Notes: generated by a model not told the origin, from the letters alone. Positions 1 through 10,828 are shown, counted from the first letter of the stretch. The stretch is DNA of 64,000 nucleotides from Pectinophora gossypiella (GCF_024362695.1 NC_065404.1:11386604-11450603), one strand, 5' to 3'. Numbers and translations: made by a program.

Positions 1-1150
1 ACAGCCCTGCAGTAGTAGTATGTTACTGACCTTGTTGTTACCTTTCGGTCTTATAAGTGCAGATGAGCGAACTCAGCGAACGTTTGCACAAAGCGTGACT
101 ATCACTTTATTTTTATTTTAAATATTTTTTGTCGCTGAAAGTAGCGAGCGTCAGCACTGCTGTGATATTTTAGGCAGTTTCGATATTTAAATAGGTACTT
201 ACATATTAAAATGCAGCTGGGTGTGACCGAGAATTGTGTGAAAAGTGCCTGATGGCTAATAGCGATAAGTACTGAGCGAAGTAAGCCGTCTATCACGCGG
301 AGACAATGATCTCGTGAAGTGATGTGCCGTTCCCAGGAATTTTCCCAAACTAGGAATGTTCCTATTGTAAAAACTCTTTAATAGTAAGGACACTGGCTGC
401 TTTTTTAAAAATTGTTCTGTGTTGTATTCTGATTTTATCTGCTTAAAAGGCTGTGTAATAAAACTCTTTTTACATAACTATTTTAGTGCCGTAAATATAT
501 TCCCACAGGAAAGTAGGCGTAGAAGAAAGTAGCATGATCACTTTTAGTTTTCTACATAACAGAATAATGCATATTCATAAAGAAAATATTTCTTTAAGTA
601 GGTACCTACCTATTATTTTATATGTACGTATGTTTTTCTTATTTTGCGCTGTGCGCCCACGCACCCTAGCTTGCACATACTCGTACCTCCCGGCGCGGGC
701 GCCTATGGTAATTTAATTAGTTTAGCCCTTGTAACGGCGATGGCACATTTTCAGTAGCGTCTCCAGTTATAGATACACGCATTATTTTGGAAGTTATCCC
801 GGTATGTTATGGAAACTTTTTTAAATTCATAATAGAACAAAGAAATATAAGCAAGAACAATGGGGTTTTCAGTGGTAGAATAAATATACCGGTTTGATGC
901 AGATCTCGGCTTGCGCGCACGCGCCTATGGCCGTGTGGAAATTTATAACAGACTCTGAACGTACCTATATATACCTTTGCAACTATCACGTTTATGGTGT
1001 CATATAATACGCATAAGTATTTTGTACGCGTTTTCTGCTTTCTTTTATTATCGTGAAATATGTGATAAGACACGATTGATGTACAGAACATATAAGCAAA
1101 AAATCACTAATTATGTATTATAAAGATCAAGATTAATTTACACCCACGAA
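1..1150. other. AT-rich stretch, nothing recognised
   Basis: No coding exon, RNA gene or repeat that recurs elsewhere in the window could be supported here. It would fall inside the large 3' intron of FATP copy A if that gene continues to the left. Confidence 0.5.
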
Positions 1151-1151
1151 C

Positions 1152-1285
1152 AGTCATGAGCAATATAATGTACCCACTTTAGGACTCTGTCGCACTAACA
1201 TATTTGACATTTAGTGAAACTTACAGTTCAATTTGTCAAAAAAATTAATGTGACATGGTACCAAAGTGTATACATATTAATGCTA
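1152..1285 (+). repeat. Interspersed repeat U, copy 1
   Basis: About 130 bp beginning AGTCATGAGCAATATAATG recurs at 4250-4675, where it is split by a 5S-type SINE. The two copies are similar but not identical. Class is unknown; no coding potential is visible. Confidence 0.55.
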
Positions 1286-1550
1286 AAAACAAACTTAATT
1301 CCATTTGCTACGATCCTGACCCATTTATCTTGGTTCCTCCACGTTCAGATAATCCAGATCAATTCACCTTATATCATATTTCGGGAATTTAAAAAAAAAC
1401 TCCTGTTCTTGTCGTGTCTGCTACTTGTGTGTAGACAAGCAAACTAACACAGAGCGAAAAGACACCACACTAGTCATTAGACAGTTAAATTCGCGAATAC
1501 AATCGTCCGCGCACAGCACTTTCTTTTACAGACTAACTAAAGTGACTCCT

Positions 1551-1912
1551 ATCGGGAAGTGAGGTAAATTTAGCACTGACTGTCCGTTCTATACGTAGTC
1601 CTCATCATCATCATCATCATCATCTCCCTAGCATTACCCCGTTGTTCACAGGGTCCGCTTAACTAACCTGAAAATTTGACAGGTCCGGTTTCTTACAGAA
1701 GCGACTGCCTGTCTGACTATCCAACCCGCGAAGGGAAAACCAGCCCAATACAGGTTAGGTCACATACCTCCGAAAATGCATTTCTCGGTAATGTGAGTTT
1801 CCCCACGATATTTTCCTTTACCGCTGGGCACGTGATAATCATTTATGATCCCAACATAAATTCCGAAACTGACTGTCCGTTCTATACGTAGTATTATTCT
1901 TTATTCTATGAC
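1551..1912 (+). repeat. Interspersed repeat T, split by a SINE
   Basis: The short family has a GTGAGGTAAAT start and an ACCGTTCTATACGTAGTATT-like end. It also occurs at 4090-4185, 5587-5672, 7357-7500 and, inverted, 55355-55430. Here it is interrupted by the SINE at 1600-1867. The 25-bp target duplication at 1575-1599 and 1868-1892 is taken from repeat T itself. Possibly a MITE; class unknown. Confidence 0.55.
1600..1867 (-). mobile_element. tRNA-derived SINE family B, 5'-truncated
   Basis: The minus strand carries the body of the family seen intact at 24931-25274 and ends in an ATG/GAT microsatellite, read here as (CAT)n at the left edge. The tRNA-like head is missing. It is flanked by a 25-bp direct repeat, the mark of target-primed insertion. 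Confidence 0.7.
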
Positions 1913-2044
1913 TGTGCGATTTAACAAGTTTGTAGAATTATTCAGCATAAATTGGCCTGACCCGCGCGAGTTTTAGCGTGCGCCCTTAGTTCTTCATTTA
2001 GCCAGTAATTTATTCTTATACAAATGCGTCACAAAACTGATATA

Positions 2045-2320
2045 CATACATACACACATACATAAACTCACGCCTATTTCCCATCGGGGCAAGTAGAGTC
2101 TATGGAATTCCATTTGCTTCGATCCTGACGAGAAGAGGTAGATAAGTATCTCTACCTTCCTCCACAACACATCAATGATACACAATATAATTATAATATT
2201 TAACACCAAATAATAAATAACAAAAGGCAAGGGAAGTATGTCAGGATCGAAGCAAATGGAATTCCATAGTCTCTGCTTACCCCGGTGGGAAATAGGCGTG
2301 AGTTTATGTTCGTATGTGTA
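2045..2320. repeat. Inverted repeat of two LINE-H 3' ends
   Basis: Two arms of about 85 bp face each other. The left begins near CATAAACTCACGCC and the right ends near GGCGTGAGTTTATG, with a loop of about 110 bp between. Each arm matches the 3' end of the LINE fragment at 37885-38165. The arms are long and similar enough to fold into a stable hairpin if transcribed. Confidence 0.65.
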
Positions 2321-2659
2321 AATAATAAATGTTTCTTTCTTTTACTCATTCATATTATTATTGATGAGTTATATTCATACTTTGTGATAAGTATTTATGA
2401 TTTTAAAAATAAAGTCAATTGTTCCACATACAGTATCGTGTATTTAAAAATAAAATGACCTATTAGTATTCTTTGTCACAAAGATGAATATCACTGTATT
2501 ATTGCTTTCTTTGAAATTAAAAAGTTTATAAACCTTTACAAGAGTCATTGTCTTATGGCCTTCACTCTTTGGTATTTAAAAGTAATTTGACATTTAAAAG
2601 TAAGGAAGTTTTTTGAGCGACTTTACGGAACTTTTCGATTATAGGGTCTACTTACGACT

Positions 2660-2995
2660 GCGATTAAAGACTAAGGGCGTTTTCACATTTTTTTTTTTTT
2701 ATTTTGTCAATAATTTTTTACATCCGATTCTTCGATCCGAGTCAGAGAATGCCGGACTGTAGTTACTATGAGGTATCGGATGGATGACTGATGGATGTAG
2801 TGCGCAAGTTACCATACAAATAGTACTAGTAGTAGTAGTAGTAGTTGCTGTTTAGCAATAAGGCTGCCTATTGTGCTTATTTTTATTCGTATGTTTATGT
2901 CCTTTGTACTTATATGTCATTGTGCAATAAAGTATTATTGATTGATAGTACTACGGCCACTCTGGGTCCCTCATTTGATGGACTCTGTTAAGTTT
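2660..2995. mobile_element. MITE family N, copy interrupted by a LINE 3' end
   Basis: The sequence with ACATCCGATTC near its start and GATGGACTCTGTTA near its end matches the two halves of the element around 23200-23832. It is split by a short non-LTR 3' end at about 2830-2944. The repeated ATAGTAC on both sides of that insert is its target duplication. Confidence 0.5.
2830..2944 (+). mobile_element. Short non-LTR 3' end with (TTGA)n tail
   Basis: Contains GTGCAATAAAGTATTATTGA and a TTGATTGA tail, typical of the extreme 3' end of lepidopteran non-LTR elements. The inverse tail is at 37640-37690. Too short to assign to a clade. Confidence 0.5.
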
Positions 2996-3252
2996 TTTTT
3001 TTAGATCTGCCAAACCAGTAATCGCCATATTAATACCTACTTATCATAATTCCCCAATTATAGACATGAGCGCCCCGGTTTATGTGCAAATGGGTGCAAT
3101 TAAAAGTAGTTTGTAGTTATAGCACTTATATAGATAATAAGCACTGGTTTCTGATATATTTTTTTTATAGGTAGGTACTAATCTGACGTAACATTTGATG
3201 CATCTTGACTACCGTAGGCCCGTTTTGCTCTATGTACTTGACGGTAGCCGCA

Positions 3253-3514
3253 ACGGCCTTTGTGGTCTAGTGGCTAAAGCGCTAGCACGATCTGGAGGTC
3301 CACGTTCAATTCCCGATGGGGACATTGTCGAAATTACTTTGGTAATGATATTGCAGGCTTGCATCACCTGATTGTCAGTGAAAGGAAGATGATTTCGTGC
3401 TTCTGAAAGCACATTAAGGCGTTGGTTATAGGCTACTAGCTCAAACATCTCCACTATATGCTTCATAGCCTCTCCGATTGATTGAAGGGAGGCCTGTGCC
3501 CGACAGTGGAACTA
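3253..3514 (+). mobile_element. tRNA-derived SINE family C
   Basis: The head carries a pol III A-box-like TGGTCTAGTGGCTAAAGCG and a B-box-like GTTCAATTCCC. The body contains a diverged form of the core shared with families A and 5S. It ends in GGCCTGTGCCCGACAGTGG, resembling the 3' end of the LINE at 60004-60234. A second copy is at 5857-6177. Confidence 0.75.
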
Positions 3515-3516
3515 TA

Positions 3517-3834
3517 CAGGGTGTTAGTGACATCGTAACGAAAACTTTGAGGGATGATTCAGGCCATGATTCTGAGTTAATATCAAGTGGAATTTTCCGT
3601 CGCAAAAGTATGGAACGGAAAATAATTTAAATAAGCTCTAAAATTTTTATGACTTCTCCGACAGGAAATTCCACTTGATATCGACTAAGAATCATGGTCT
3701 GAATCATCCCCTTCAGTATCCGTTACAGTGTCACTAACACCCATACTGTATGTACTTGTATGGGGTGTAAGTGACATCGTAACGAATACTGAGTATTCGT
3801 TCTGAGTATTCGTTACGATGTCACTAACACCCTG
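3517..3834. mobile_element. Foldback mariner-type MITE (family M1)
   Basis: Terminal inverted repeats start CAGGGTGTTAGTGACATCG and end in the reverse complement. TA dinucleotides lie directly outside both ends, as expected for Tc1/mariner-type insertion. Two internal inverted segments, around TTCCACTTGATATC and its complement, make a multi-branched palindrome. Related copies are at 49656-50131 and 60232-60728. No transposase is encoded. Confidence 0.75.
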
Positions 3835-4089
3835 TATATACGTTCCAGTGTCTGTTCTGGCTGTTTATGTTTTGTTATATATACTTGTCAGTATGTATAT
3901 AACGGCGCACTGAGCACTACATTCGATAACCAAATTGGATTTTGATGATAATTTTGACAGCAAAAACACTGTGCGGGGTCATTATGCTTGCATTAACCAG
4001 TATCTTGTTGTGATACAAGTATGTCGACGAAAGGTCATGGAACTGGTCGCGAGAAATGTCTCGCTTACGGTCATTTAGACTAAAGTACG

Positions 4090-4185
4090 ACTCAGAGGGG
4101 GTGAGGTAAATCTAGCGCGGCGCCCGATACGAATTGGTGGGGGGCGGAGAGTTACCGTTCTATACACATTCTTTATTCTATGCCG
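4090..4185 (+). repeat. Interspersed repeat T
   Basis: CAGAGGGGGTGAGGTAAATC through to TTCTTTATTCTATG, the same family as at 5587 and 7357. No coding potential. Confidence 0.55.
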
Positions 4186-4249
4186 TAGCCTATGTCGTGG
4201 AGTATACTCCACACCGCCTCCGGTTGGTTGCTATCCATCAAGTAGCAGG

Positions 4250-4675
4250 AGTCATGAGCAATATCATGTACCCACTTTAGAACCTAGTCGCACTATCATC
4301 ATCATCATCAGCCCATTAACGTCCCCACTGCTGGGGCACGGGCCTTCCCTATGGATGGATAGGGAGAACGGGCCTTAAACCATCACGCGGGCCCAGTGCG
4401 GATTGATCGTTATTAACGACTGCTAATGCAGCCGGGACCAACGGCTTAACGTGCTTTCCGAAGCACGGAGGAGCTCGAGATGAAAACTTTTTTTTTGTGG
4501 TCACCCATCCTATGACCGGCCTTTGCGAAAGTTGCTTAACTTCAACAATCGCAGACCGAGCGCGTTAACCACTGCGCCACCGAGCTCCGCACTATCATAT
4601 TTGACATTTAATGAGACTTACGGTTTCATTTGCAAAAAAGTTGATGTGACATGGTTTCAAAGTATAATAATATTA
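4250..4675 (+). repeat. Interspersed repeat U, copy 2, split by a SINE
   Basis: Matches 1152-1285 on both sides of the SINE at 4300-4587. The uninterrupted copy at 1152 serves as the empty-site reference. Confidence 0.6.
4300..4587 (-). mobile_element. tRNA/5S chimeric SINE, full length
   Basis: A 288-bp element whose minus strand starts GAGCTCGGTGGCGCAG and ends in (GAT)n. The head joins a tRNA A-box-like segment to a stretch resembling the 3' half of 5S rRNA (GAAGTTAAGCAAC, CGGTCA, GGATGGGTGACC). It is flanked by CGCACTATCAT at 4289-4299 and 4588-4598. Sister copies of the same length are at 43136 and 56584. Confidence 0.85.
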
Positions 4676-4984
4676 GTACTCGTGACCGTACACTCGCCAT
4701 AAGTGTTGGTATTTATAAATACATTTAGCCCAACCAACCCCCATTGCAACAACGGAAGTGAAAATATACCCACCAAGGACATATACTGGCTATTTGTTAT
4801 ATAGATAGAATATTCGAGATTAAAGATCAGTAGCGTAACCGCACAACATGTGTGTCAACGCGATAACAAACGACTCACTTACCGCGAGGCAAATGGGAAC
4901 TAATGAATAACGCGACTCAATCGCTTCTCTAACCGATCAATTTTCACCTTTTACTTGGTTCACCGGATAAAACATAGCTACTGT
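4676..4984. other. No feature recognised
   Basis: AT-rich sequence; I could not support a gene or a repeat recurring in the window. Confidence 0.4.
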
Positions 4985-5335
4985 GATTGCAGCCGATGAC
5001 GCCCGAGGCGGGACACACACATTTTCTCTATTCAGACTATCGATTTGTTTACGAAGAACCGTCACACTCCTATCTACTCAGCCTGTATCCACCCACTGCT
5101 GGGTACCTACAGGCTTCCTCTCTTTCACGCCATCCTTTCCGCTCCTGTGCAAGTCTCATCCATTGCTTTCCGGCATACCTCACAATGTCATCCGACCACC
5201 GTGCTGGTGGTCTGCCTCGTTATCGCATACCATCTCTTGGCCACCATTCAGTAACAGCCTTAGTCCATCTGTTGTCTTCCCGTCTTGCCAAGAACACCCC
5301 TAGAAGAAGTTTATTCCCTTTGCTTATAATTTAAG
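4985..5335 (-). repeat. Probable LINE-derived repeat
   Basis: Higher GC than its surroundings. On the minus strand it passes through a CCCAGCAGTGGG motif like that of LINE and SINE tails in this window. Several overlapping frames are open but none looks like a conserved domain. I infer a decayed LINE fragment. Confidence 0.35.
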
Positions 5336-5586
5336 ATATTTTCTTCCTCGTTAAAAACTGATTGCAACGTAATTGGTACCTGCCTCTTATCTAGTATATG
5401 AGAATGTCTCAACTATAGTAAATTCTTAGGTACACGTAAAATCCTTACACACAATCTTACACCCATCACAGTGGATACTTTATACAAAACGCGTTTTACC
5501 CTGCCATTACACATTGACGTTATCGTACACGCGCATCTGTGTGTGTGACGTCTGCCGCCCATACGATTAGCGATTGAAGACTAAAT
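5336..5586. other. No feature recognised
   Basis: No coding signature, RNA gene or repeat match within the window. Confidence 0.4.
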
Positions 5587-5672
5587 CGAAGGGGGGTGAG
5601 GTAAACCTAGCTCAGCCACTGGTGGGGAGCGGAGAGTTACCGTTCTACACGTAGTATTATTCCTTATTCTAT
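5587..5672 (+). repeat. Interspersed repeat T
   Basis: GGGGGGTGAGGTAAACCTAG through to TTCCTTATTCTATGAC; same family as 4090-4185. Confidence 0.55.
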
Positions 5673-5856
5673 GACAATACTTACAACAACATTGTAATAA
5701 AATTACAATACAAGTTCTAAATTGTAAAATACTGATGTCATACGAGAAACATTGCATTGAACGTGAATTCAGACATTGTTTCAGGTACATATAACTAGTA
5801 AGAAAACAACAATTTTTCGAAGTGGGAGCACTATAGAAGAGCTGTTAACTCGTCAA

Positions 5857-6177
5857 CGGGAGGCTTGCGACTAGTGGTTATAGCGTTAGCATGACGATCT
5901 GGAGCTCAGGGTTCGATTCCCGATGGGGACATTATCGAAATGACTTTGTGAGACTGTCCTTTGTTTGGTAAGGATTTTTCAGGCTTGAATCACCTAATTG
6001 TCCGAAAAAGTAAGATGATTCCGTGCTTCGGAGGGCACATTAAGCCGTTGGTGCCGGCTATTAGCCGTAAAAAAACACCTCCACCAACCCGCATTGGAGC
6101 AGCGTGGTGGAGTATGCTCCATACCCCCTCCGGTTGATTGAGGGGAGGCCTGTGCCCAGCAGTGGGACGTATATATG
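5857..6177 (+). mobile_element. tRNA-derived SINE family C, copy 2
   Basis: The tRNA-like head has GACTAGTGGTTATAGCG and the B-box GGTTCGATTCC. The body contains the shared core (TCCGTGCTTCGG, TTAAGCCGTTGGTGCCGG) and the 3' end is GGCCTGTGCCCAGCAGTGGG. The solo LTR at 6178 landed in or just beyond its 3' end. Confidence 0.8.
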
Positions 6178-6797
6178 TGTCGGCGTTAGTTATGAATTAA
6201 GAAGAGAAATTGATCAAATCGGAAAATAAAATGAAGTTACATCACTTCCGTTATGAAGTTGCAACGCTCCGACGAAAGGTGGCGTACGGCCAGAGCTGAG
6301 TGAAGTCGAGGGAGTCACTACAGAGTCGTCGTGTCGAGCGGACGTGTACTGCCGTTCTAGTCGGGCAGTCTATCGCGAACCATCGTCGTGAACGGACGTG
6401 TCGAATAATTACGAGGAGTGCTATAGTCGCTCACCTATAACTTGTAGGGACGTCAAGAAAGTGTGATCGGAAAAGAGCACCTAGCAAGTACGTTCACATG
6501 TCCCGAGGATTCGGTCCGAATGTTGGAACCATGGGTGGTGGAGGGCCCCTACGCGCTAACGTCCTTATGCGCGCTAGATAACGAGAGACTGTATAACCGT
6601 TACGAATACCGTGACGTTGCCGTGAGTGTGTACCTTATGCTGTGACTTTATTTAATCGTGATACAAAAACTATGTGGAAGTAAATAAAATGATTGTGATA
6701 CTGATGACGGCCATTATTGTCTTCTAACGCCCACTCTTCAAACGCCCACCCTCCATTCTGATGATGATGTTACGACCGACCCCCCACTGTTACGACA
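6178..6797 (+). mobile_element. Solo LTR of the 16945-20786 LTR family
   Basis: A 620-bp sequence starts TGTCGGCG and ends TTACGACA. It matches, with differences, the reverse complement of the 611-bp LTRs at 16945 and 20176. TATG flanks both ends (6174-6177 and 6798-6801), the same 4-bp duplication size as the complete element. A solo LTR forms by recombination between the two LTRs, so this insertion is probably older than the complete copy. Confidence 0.88.
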
Positions 6798-7001
6798 TAT
6801 GTTTATGTATGTTATTTTATTAGAAATAAACTTTATGTATAACAATAATCTACTTTATATCTATACAAAGTCTACATCTACCCAATGCTGGAAGTAGGCG
6901 CCGTCTCTTTTCTGCTAGTCTTCACGTTACCTTACATAAATAAGAGAGAAAGAGAAAAAACATTTATTCATACAAGCCACACAAATAATAGATAATCTTA
7001 C

Positions 7002-7239
7002 CTGGTTGATATTCGTCAGAGAATATAAGAACGTTGCATTTGGCGACGTTGATGGAGTGTATGAGGGCATTGCCTCTTTGGTTGGTGTTGATGAGCGGGG
7101 TGATTGCCCCAAGCCGGGAGATGCCGAGCCAGAAGGCGGGAAGCTGGGGACAGTTGTTCATCAACAGTCCCACTATGTCGCCCTTCTTCACCCCCTGGGC
7201 CTTGAGAGTCGCTGATACTCGTAAGCTGAAGTCCTCAAC
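7002..7239 (-). CDS. FATP-A exon (AMP-binding domain, N-terminal part)
   Basis: 238 nt between acceptor CTTCTCAG and donor GTAAGA. Encodes VEDFSLRVSATLKAQG then KKGDIVGLLMNNCPQLPAFW and ends one base into a codon. Same length and phase as copy B exon 28082-28319, so the frame is intact. Confidence 0.88.
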
Positions 7240-10200
7240 CTGAGAAGGAAAAATAGTTTCAACTTAGTCACAGGCACACCCTAAACACTATACAAAAATG
7301 CGTAGATGCGAGCGAGACATACAATCCGAGCGCTCCTCTTTACTCCTTAGCAAAACCCAGAGGGGGTGAGGTAAATTTAGCTCGGCGTCCGCTACGAATT
7401 GGTGCGGGGCGGAGACTTACCGTCCCACTTCTGAGTCGTTCCCTCCGCTCCGCTGTCCGTTCTTTCGTTCCTATCATTCTATACGGAGTCATATTGTTTA
7501 TTCAACGGCAGTAGCCTTGTTGGTGATGGGAGAAAATAATGAACGCGCCCCAGAGGCTAACAATATTATCGTCATGTTATTCCTTACTTTACGTAGGTAC
7601 GTTACCTATATACCAATAGTCACTTTCATGATCTCAGAGGATAGAAAAATCAAAAATAATCAGAAGATAACATGCATGCATCAATACACATTACTGACGA
7701 CCTCTGTGGTCCAGTGGTTGAGCTTTGGGCTCACGATCCAGAGGTCCTGGGTTCTGGATTCTGGATTCCCAGTGGGGAAATATCACAAAAATTACTTTGT
7801 GCTCCCTAGTTTGGTTAGGAGGTTACTACTTACTGATGTAAGTAAGTAGTTGTTACATAAGCCACGTCTGGGGCCTTTGGCGGTTCAATAGTAACCCTAA
7901 CACCAGGGTTGATGAGGTCTCCAACTCACAACCCTCATGATAGAAGAAGAATACACATTCCTCACTTTACTTATTAAAAAATACTTTCTAACATTACTTC
8001 CTCCCAATCACTAAACTATCAATAATTATGTCACTGCTACTAATGGTGTCTGGGCCATTAAAATGCCTCACGGCCTTGACATTCCTGGCTTCTATAATAC
8101 ATAATCTTTATTACCGGTAAAATAAAACAAAACCTAGACAGGCATGTAAACTGAGAGAGAGAGAGAGAGAGAGAGAAAATGTTTATTCAACAAATTGTGA
8201 CACATTACATACAAAGTGTTTTTAAAACTACAAACAATTTTTAAAACTCAGTAGATAATGGCACAGCAGTGAATAGGACACGAACTCAGCATTGTGTCTA
8301 TTTCCGAATAAACAGACGCTGTTTTTCAGTCGCTCCTTAATTTTCCAGTTAAAAACTGGTTTTCAGCTTTGTGGGACCAGTGAGCCAGTGACATCACAAA
8401 AGTAGTTCTTCATCATGGCTTATTAGCATAACATTGCTAAGCTTTGCTTATTAACATCAAGGTAAATATTGATACAGTTACGTAATATAGATGTCTTATT
8501 ATTGAGATGATATCTGACGGGCATTTGTAGAATTGAATATAAGAATAATTTCTATTTGTTTATTTGATTCCTCATTATAAAAACAGGATGTCCTTGATCT
8601 GTGTATTGTGTGACAAGATTACCAATACGTACAAGAGGTATTTAAAACAGATTTTATTATCTTTTTTGCCAAAATATAAGAATATTAATGTACTTATTGC
8701 GAATTTAGTTAATATCTACTTTACTTTCAAGAAGTTTATCCTTAAATTCCTTGATAATAATATCTAATGAATGATTTTTAATAAACTGAAAATTTCATTT
8801 AATGATAATGATATAAAGGAAAGCTTTTAATTTGGATTTCGTGAAACACTATCAACCGCTTTTAATCTCAAATTCGTTTCAAATAATTTAAGTTCATATC
8901 TAAATAGTTGTCTTATAATGAAAACCATGTAAAACACAAAAATCACATTCTGTTGTGATGTTCTTCAAGAAAAAATCAATTTCTTTCAATTAAATTGAAC
9001 TCTACTAACTACATTGTCTATTGTGGGGTGTTACTGGCGGTTTTGCTAACAAAAATCACACATTAGAATGTGATTTTAAAAAGATGTTTATGTGGTTTTC
9101 TTTATAAGTAATAAGCAATATTATCACAATTCTGAGATTGATAAACAATGTCACACATTTTCAGAGTCAGTTTCAGATCTGAATGGAATATTTAAGAAAA
9201 TTTTCATATAGTTGTGCAAGCCAAGAAAAGTGAGCATGAAAATAAGTTATTCAATAATTCCACTCAATTGTATTTGCGTATAAACATTAAATCCTTATTT
9301 ACTACGAAATATAAATATTTGTAAATGTCCAAAGTTTTAAGAACATAAGACAAATATTTAAAAAATTGGTGTTTGGGTTTTCACTTACTATACAATATTA
9401 CAATCATCTCTAAATAACACTTAAAGATATTAGGGTCTCCTTTTTATGTTATATTTAAATATACTGTGATGAAGGTCTTATAAGTATATCTAACCAGGAA
9501 GGTAATAGGACAAACACTTCAAGAAGAATATTTGAAACTACTTTGAGTGGCATTCAATCCGTGAATACTGAAATTTTGATGACATTTACATTGAATTAAT
9601 TATGTTAGGGGCAAAGAGCAATATGTCGAAGTAGGAATTGTGTTAAGCTGCACAACTTGTAAATTACTTCTAATTGTAAATGGGATACTCTTTGTTTTTA
9701 CATTGACCTAATAAATGTTTGACCTCAAGGTAATTGAGACTAAAACTCCTTCACTGGTAGAGGAAAATATTCTAAGCATGTTGTGGTAAAGGAAATAGTA
9801 GGTAAAACTTACCTCTTTGAAGGTCCAAACTTCATCTTGGTACAAGAAGCAAGGCTTGTTTGGATGTTTCTCCACTGTATCGTGGAATATATCGGGTATG
9901 GTCCAGTTTTTCCATGAATATCTTCGGGTTGTCCATAATATTTTGATATAGCAGAACAGTGCACTGCAAAAAATATACTTCAAATACTATTTTGTTTTAA
10001 AAATTTATGTACACTTTTGTGTACCTATGATTTTAAGACTGTATTTTAGTTGACTCAGCATGACTTGCTTTAATTTTGTACGGAAATATATGATTACAAT
10101 TATAATAACAAATACAATTAAAAACTAAAAATCTAGTTCAATGTAGATCATTATTACCTAAAACAAACTATACTAGAAAAACTTGTGCGTAACTGGACGA

Positions 10201-10548
10201 TGTTCAAACTTACTAGAGGTCTCTGGGGACTGTCTTCGCAAACACAAAACAAAATCTTGAGTGGAACACGAGAACATATAGGACACCAAGCACTATAGAA
10301 AGTCCGATTGTGTAGAGAAAGCCTAGAAAGAGGTAAGTAGCGACGAAAGCCGCGGCGAAGGCGGCCACAGTGAGTAACATCGCGACTATCTTCCGCCACG
10401 AAACGCGACGAACTGCACCACGACCCACTCTACTGAACACTCTCCAAATCTTGTCAATGATACTACACTTGCGTTCTAACTGCAACGACGGGAACCCAAA
10501 ATCCTGGGTTTCGTTTACTACTGTGACGTCCGTTTGGTGGGGAAGGAA
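7002..10548 (-). CDS. Fatty acid transport protein, copy A (5' part only)
   Basis: Three exons read on the minus strand: 10214-10548 (or 10214-10479), 9813-9963 and 7002-7239. They encode an N-terminal membrane region, then a segment ending in DEVWTFKE, then VEDFSLRV through LLMNNCPQLPAFWLG to DEYQP. These match the first parts of copy B, and the second and third exons have exactly the same lengths (151 and 238 nt) and phases. FATPs take up long-chain fatty acids and activate them to acyl-CoA at membranes. The ATP-binding exons and C-terminus are not in the window; a next exon would lie left of position 1, after an intron of more than 7 kb. No start codon exon was found, so the gene could also be broken. 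Product identity is secure; integrity is not. Confidence 0.82.
7357..7500 (+). repeat. Interspersed repeat T, longest copy
   Basis: CAGAGGGGGTGAGGTAAATT onward. This copy has extra sequence before its CATTCTATACGGAGTCAT end. Confidence 0.5.
7693..7949 (+). mobile_element. tRNA-derived SINE family A
   Basis: The head is GTGGTCCAGTGGTTGAGC with a damaged B-box. The 3' end runs into AGAAGAAGA. AATACACATT at 7683-7692 and 7950-7959 is the target duplication. The core around the usual GGAAGGCACGTTAAGCCG is deleted in this copy. Confidence 0.75.
8155..8176. repeat. (GA)n microsatellite
   Basis: Eleven or so GA dinucleotides in a row within the FATP-A intron. Confidence 0.85.
9813..9963 (-). CDS. 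FATP-A exon (juxtamembrane and domain start)
   Basis: 151 nt between acceptor TTTTTTGCAG and donor GTAAGT. Encodes ALFCYIKILWTTRRYSWKNW through PDIFHDTVEKHPNKPCFL to VWTFKE. Same length and phases as FATP-B exon 30338-30488. Confidence 0.88.
10214..10548 (-). CDS. FATP-A first recognisable exon (membrane region)
   Basis: Donor GTAAGT after a partial TA codon gives PRDLY across the junction, matching PRDMK in copy B. A hydrophobic stretch from MLLTVAAFAAAFVATYLFLG to VLGVLYVLVF gives two membrane segments. The 5' edge is uncertain. Both TTCTTCAG at 10549 and GTTGCAG at 10480 give phase-0 acceptors, as in copy B. An in-frame TGA lies just upstream of the longer choice. An internal ATG (MLLTVAAF) could also be the start. 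Confidence 0.72.
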
Positions 10549-10602
10549 CTGAAGAAATTCTCAGTTATTTACGAAAAACTTGCAAAACTCGTCAAACCAG
10601 TT

Positions 10603-10615
10603 TTTATAATGTTTT
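10603..10615. repeat. Target duplication, 3' side of the LINE
   Basis: TTTATAATGTTTT, repeated exactly at 16273-16285. It merges with the poly(A) tail, so the inner edge is ambiguous by a few bases. Confidence 0.85.
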
Positions 10616-10828
10616 TTTTTTTTTTTTTTTTCTTCTCTTTGGCGTCATGCGACTTGCATATTTGCCATTAAATGTAGATTTGAATGTAGAGGATAAAGAC
10701 TTAGGAAACGTTTATGGAGATAGGAATTTGGATAGGAACGAAATTTTGAAATAAAGGATCATAAGGTAAGGTAAGGAATATCAATATACTTACACATATA
10801 AATAGGTATAAAATAAACATATATTTAA

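Larger units (their letters stand above)
7240..9812 (-). other. FATP-A intron, mostly AT-rich
   Basis: Holds a repeat T copy, one SINE and a short GA repeat. From about 8180 to 9800 nothing but AT-rich sequence is seen. Confidence 0.6.

Noticed and set aside
4983..5334. Overlapping plus-strand frames of 106 and 115 codons
   Set aside because: Two overlapping frames in one GC-richer block, no conserved motif; the block looks like decayed LINE sequence read antisense.
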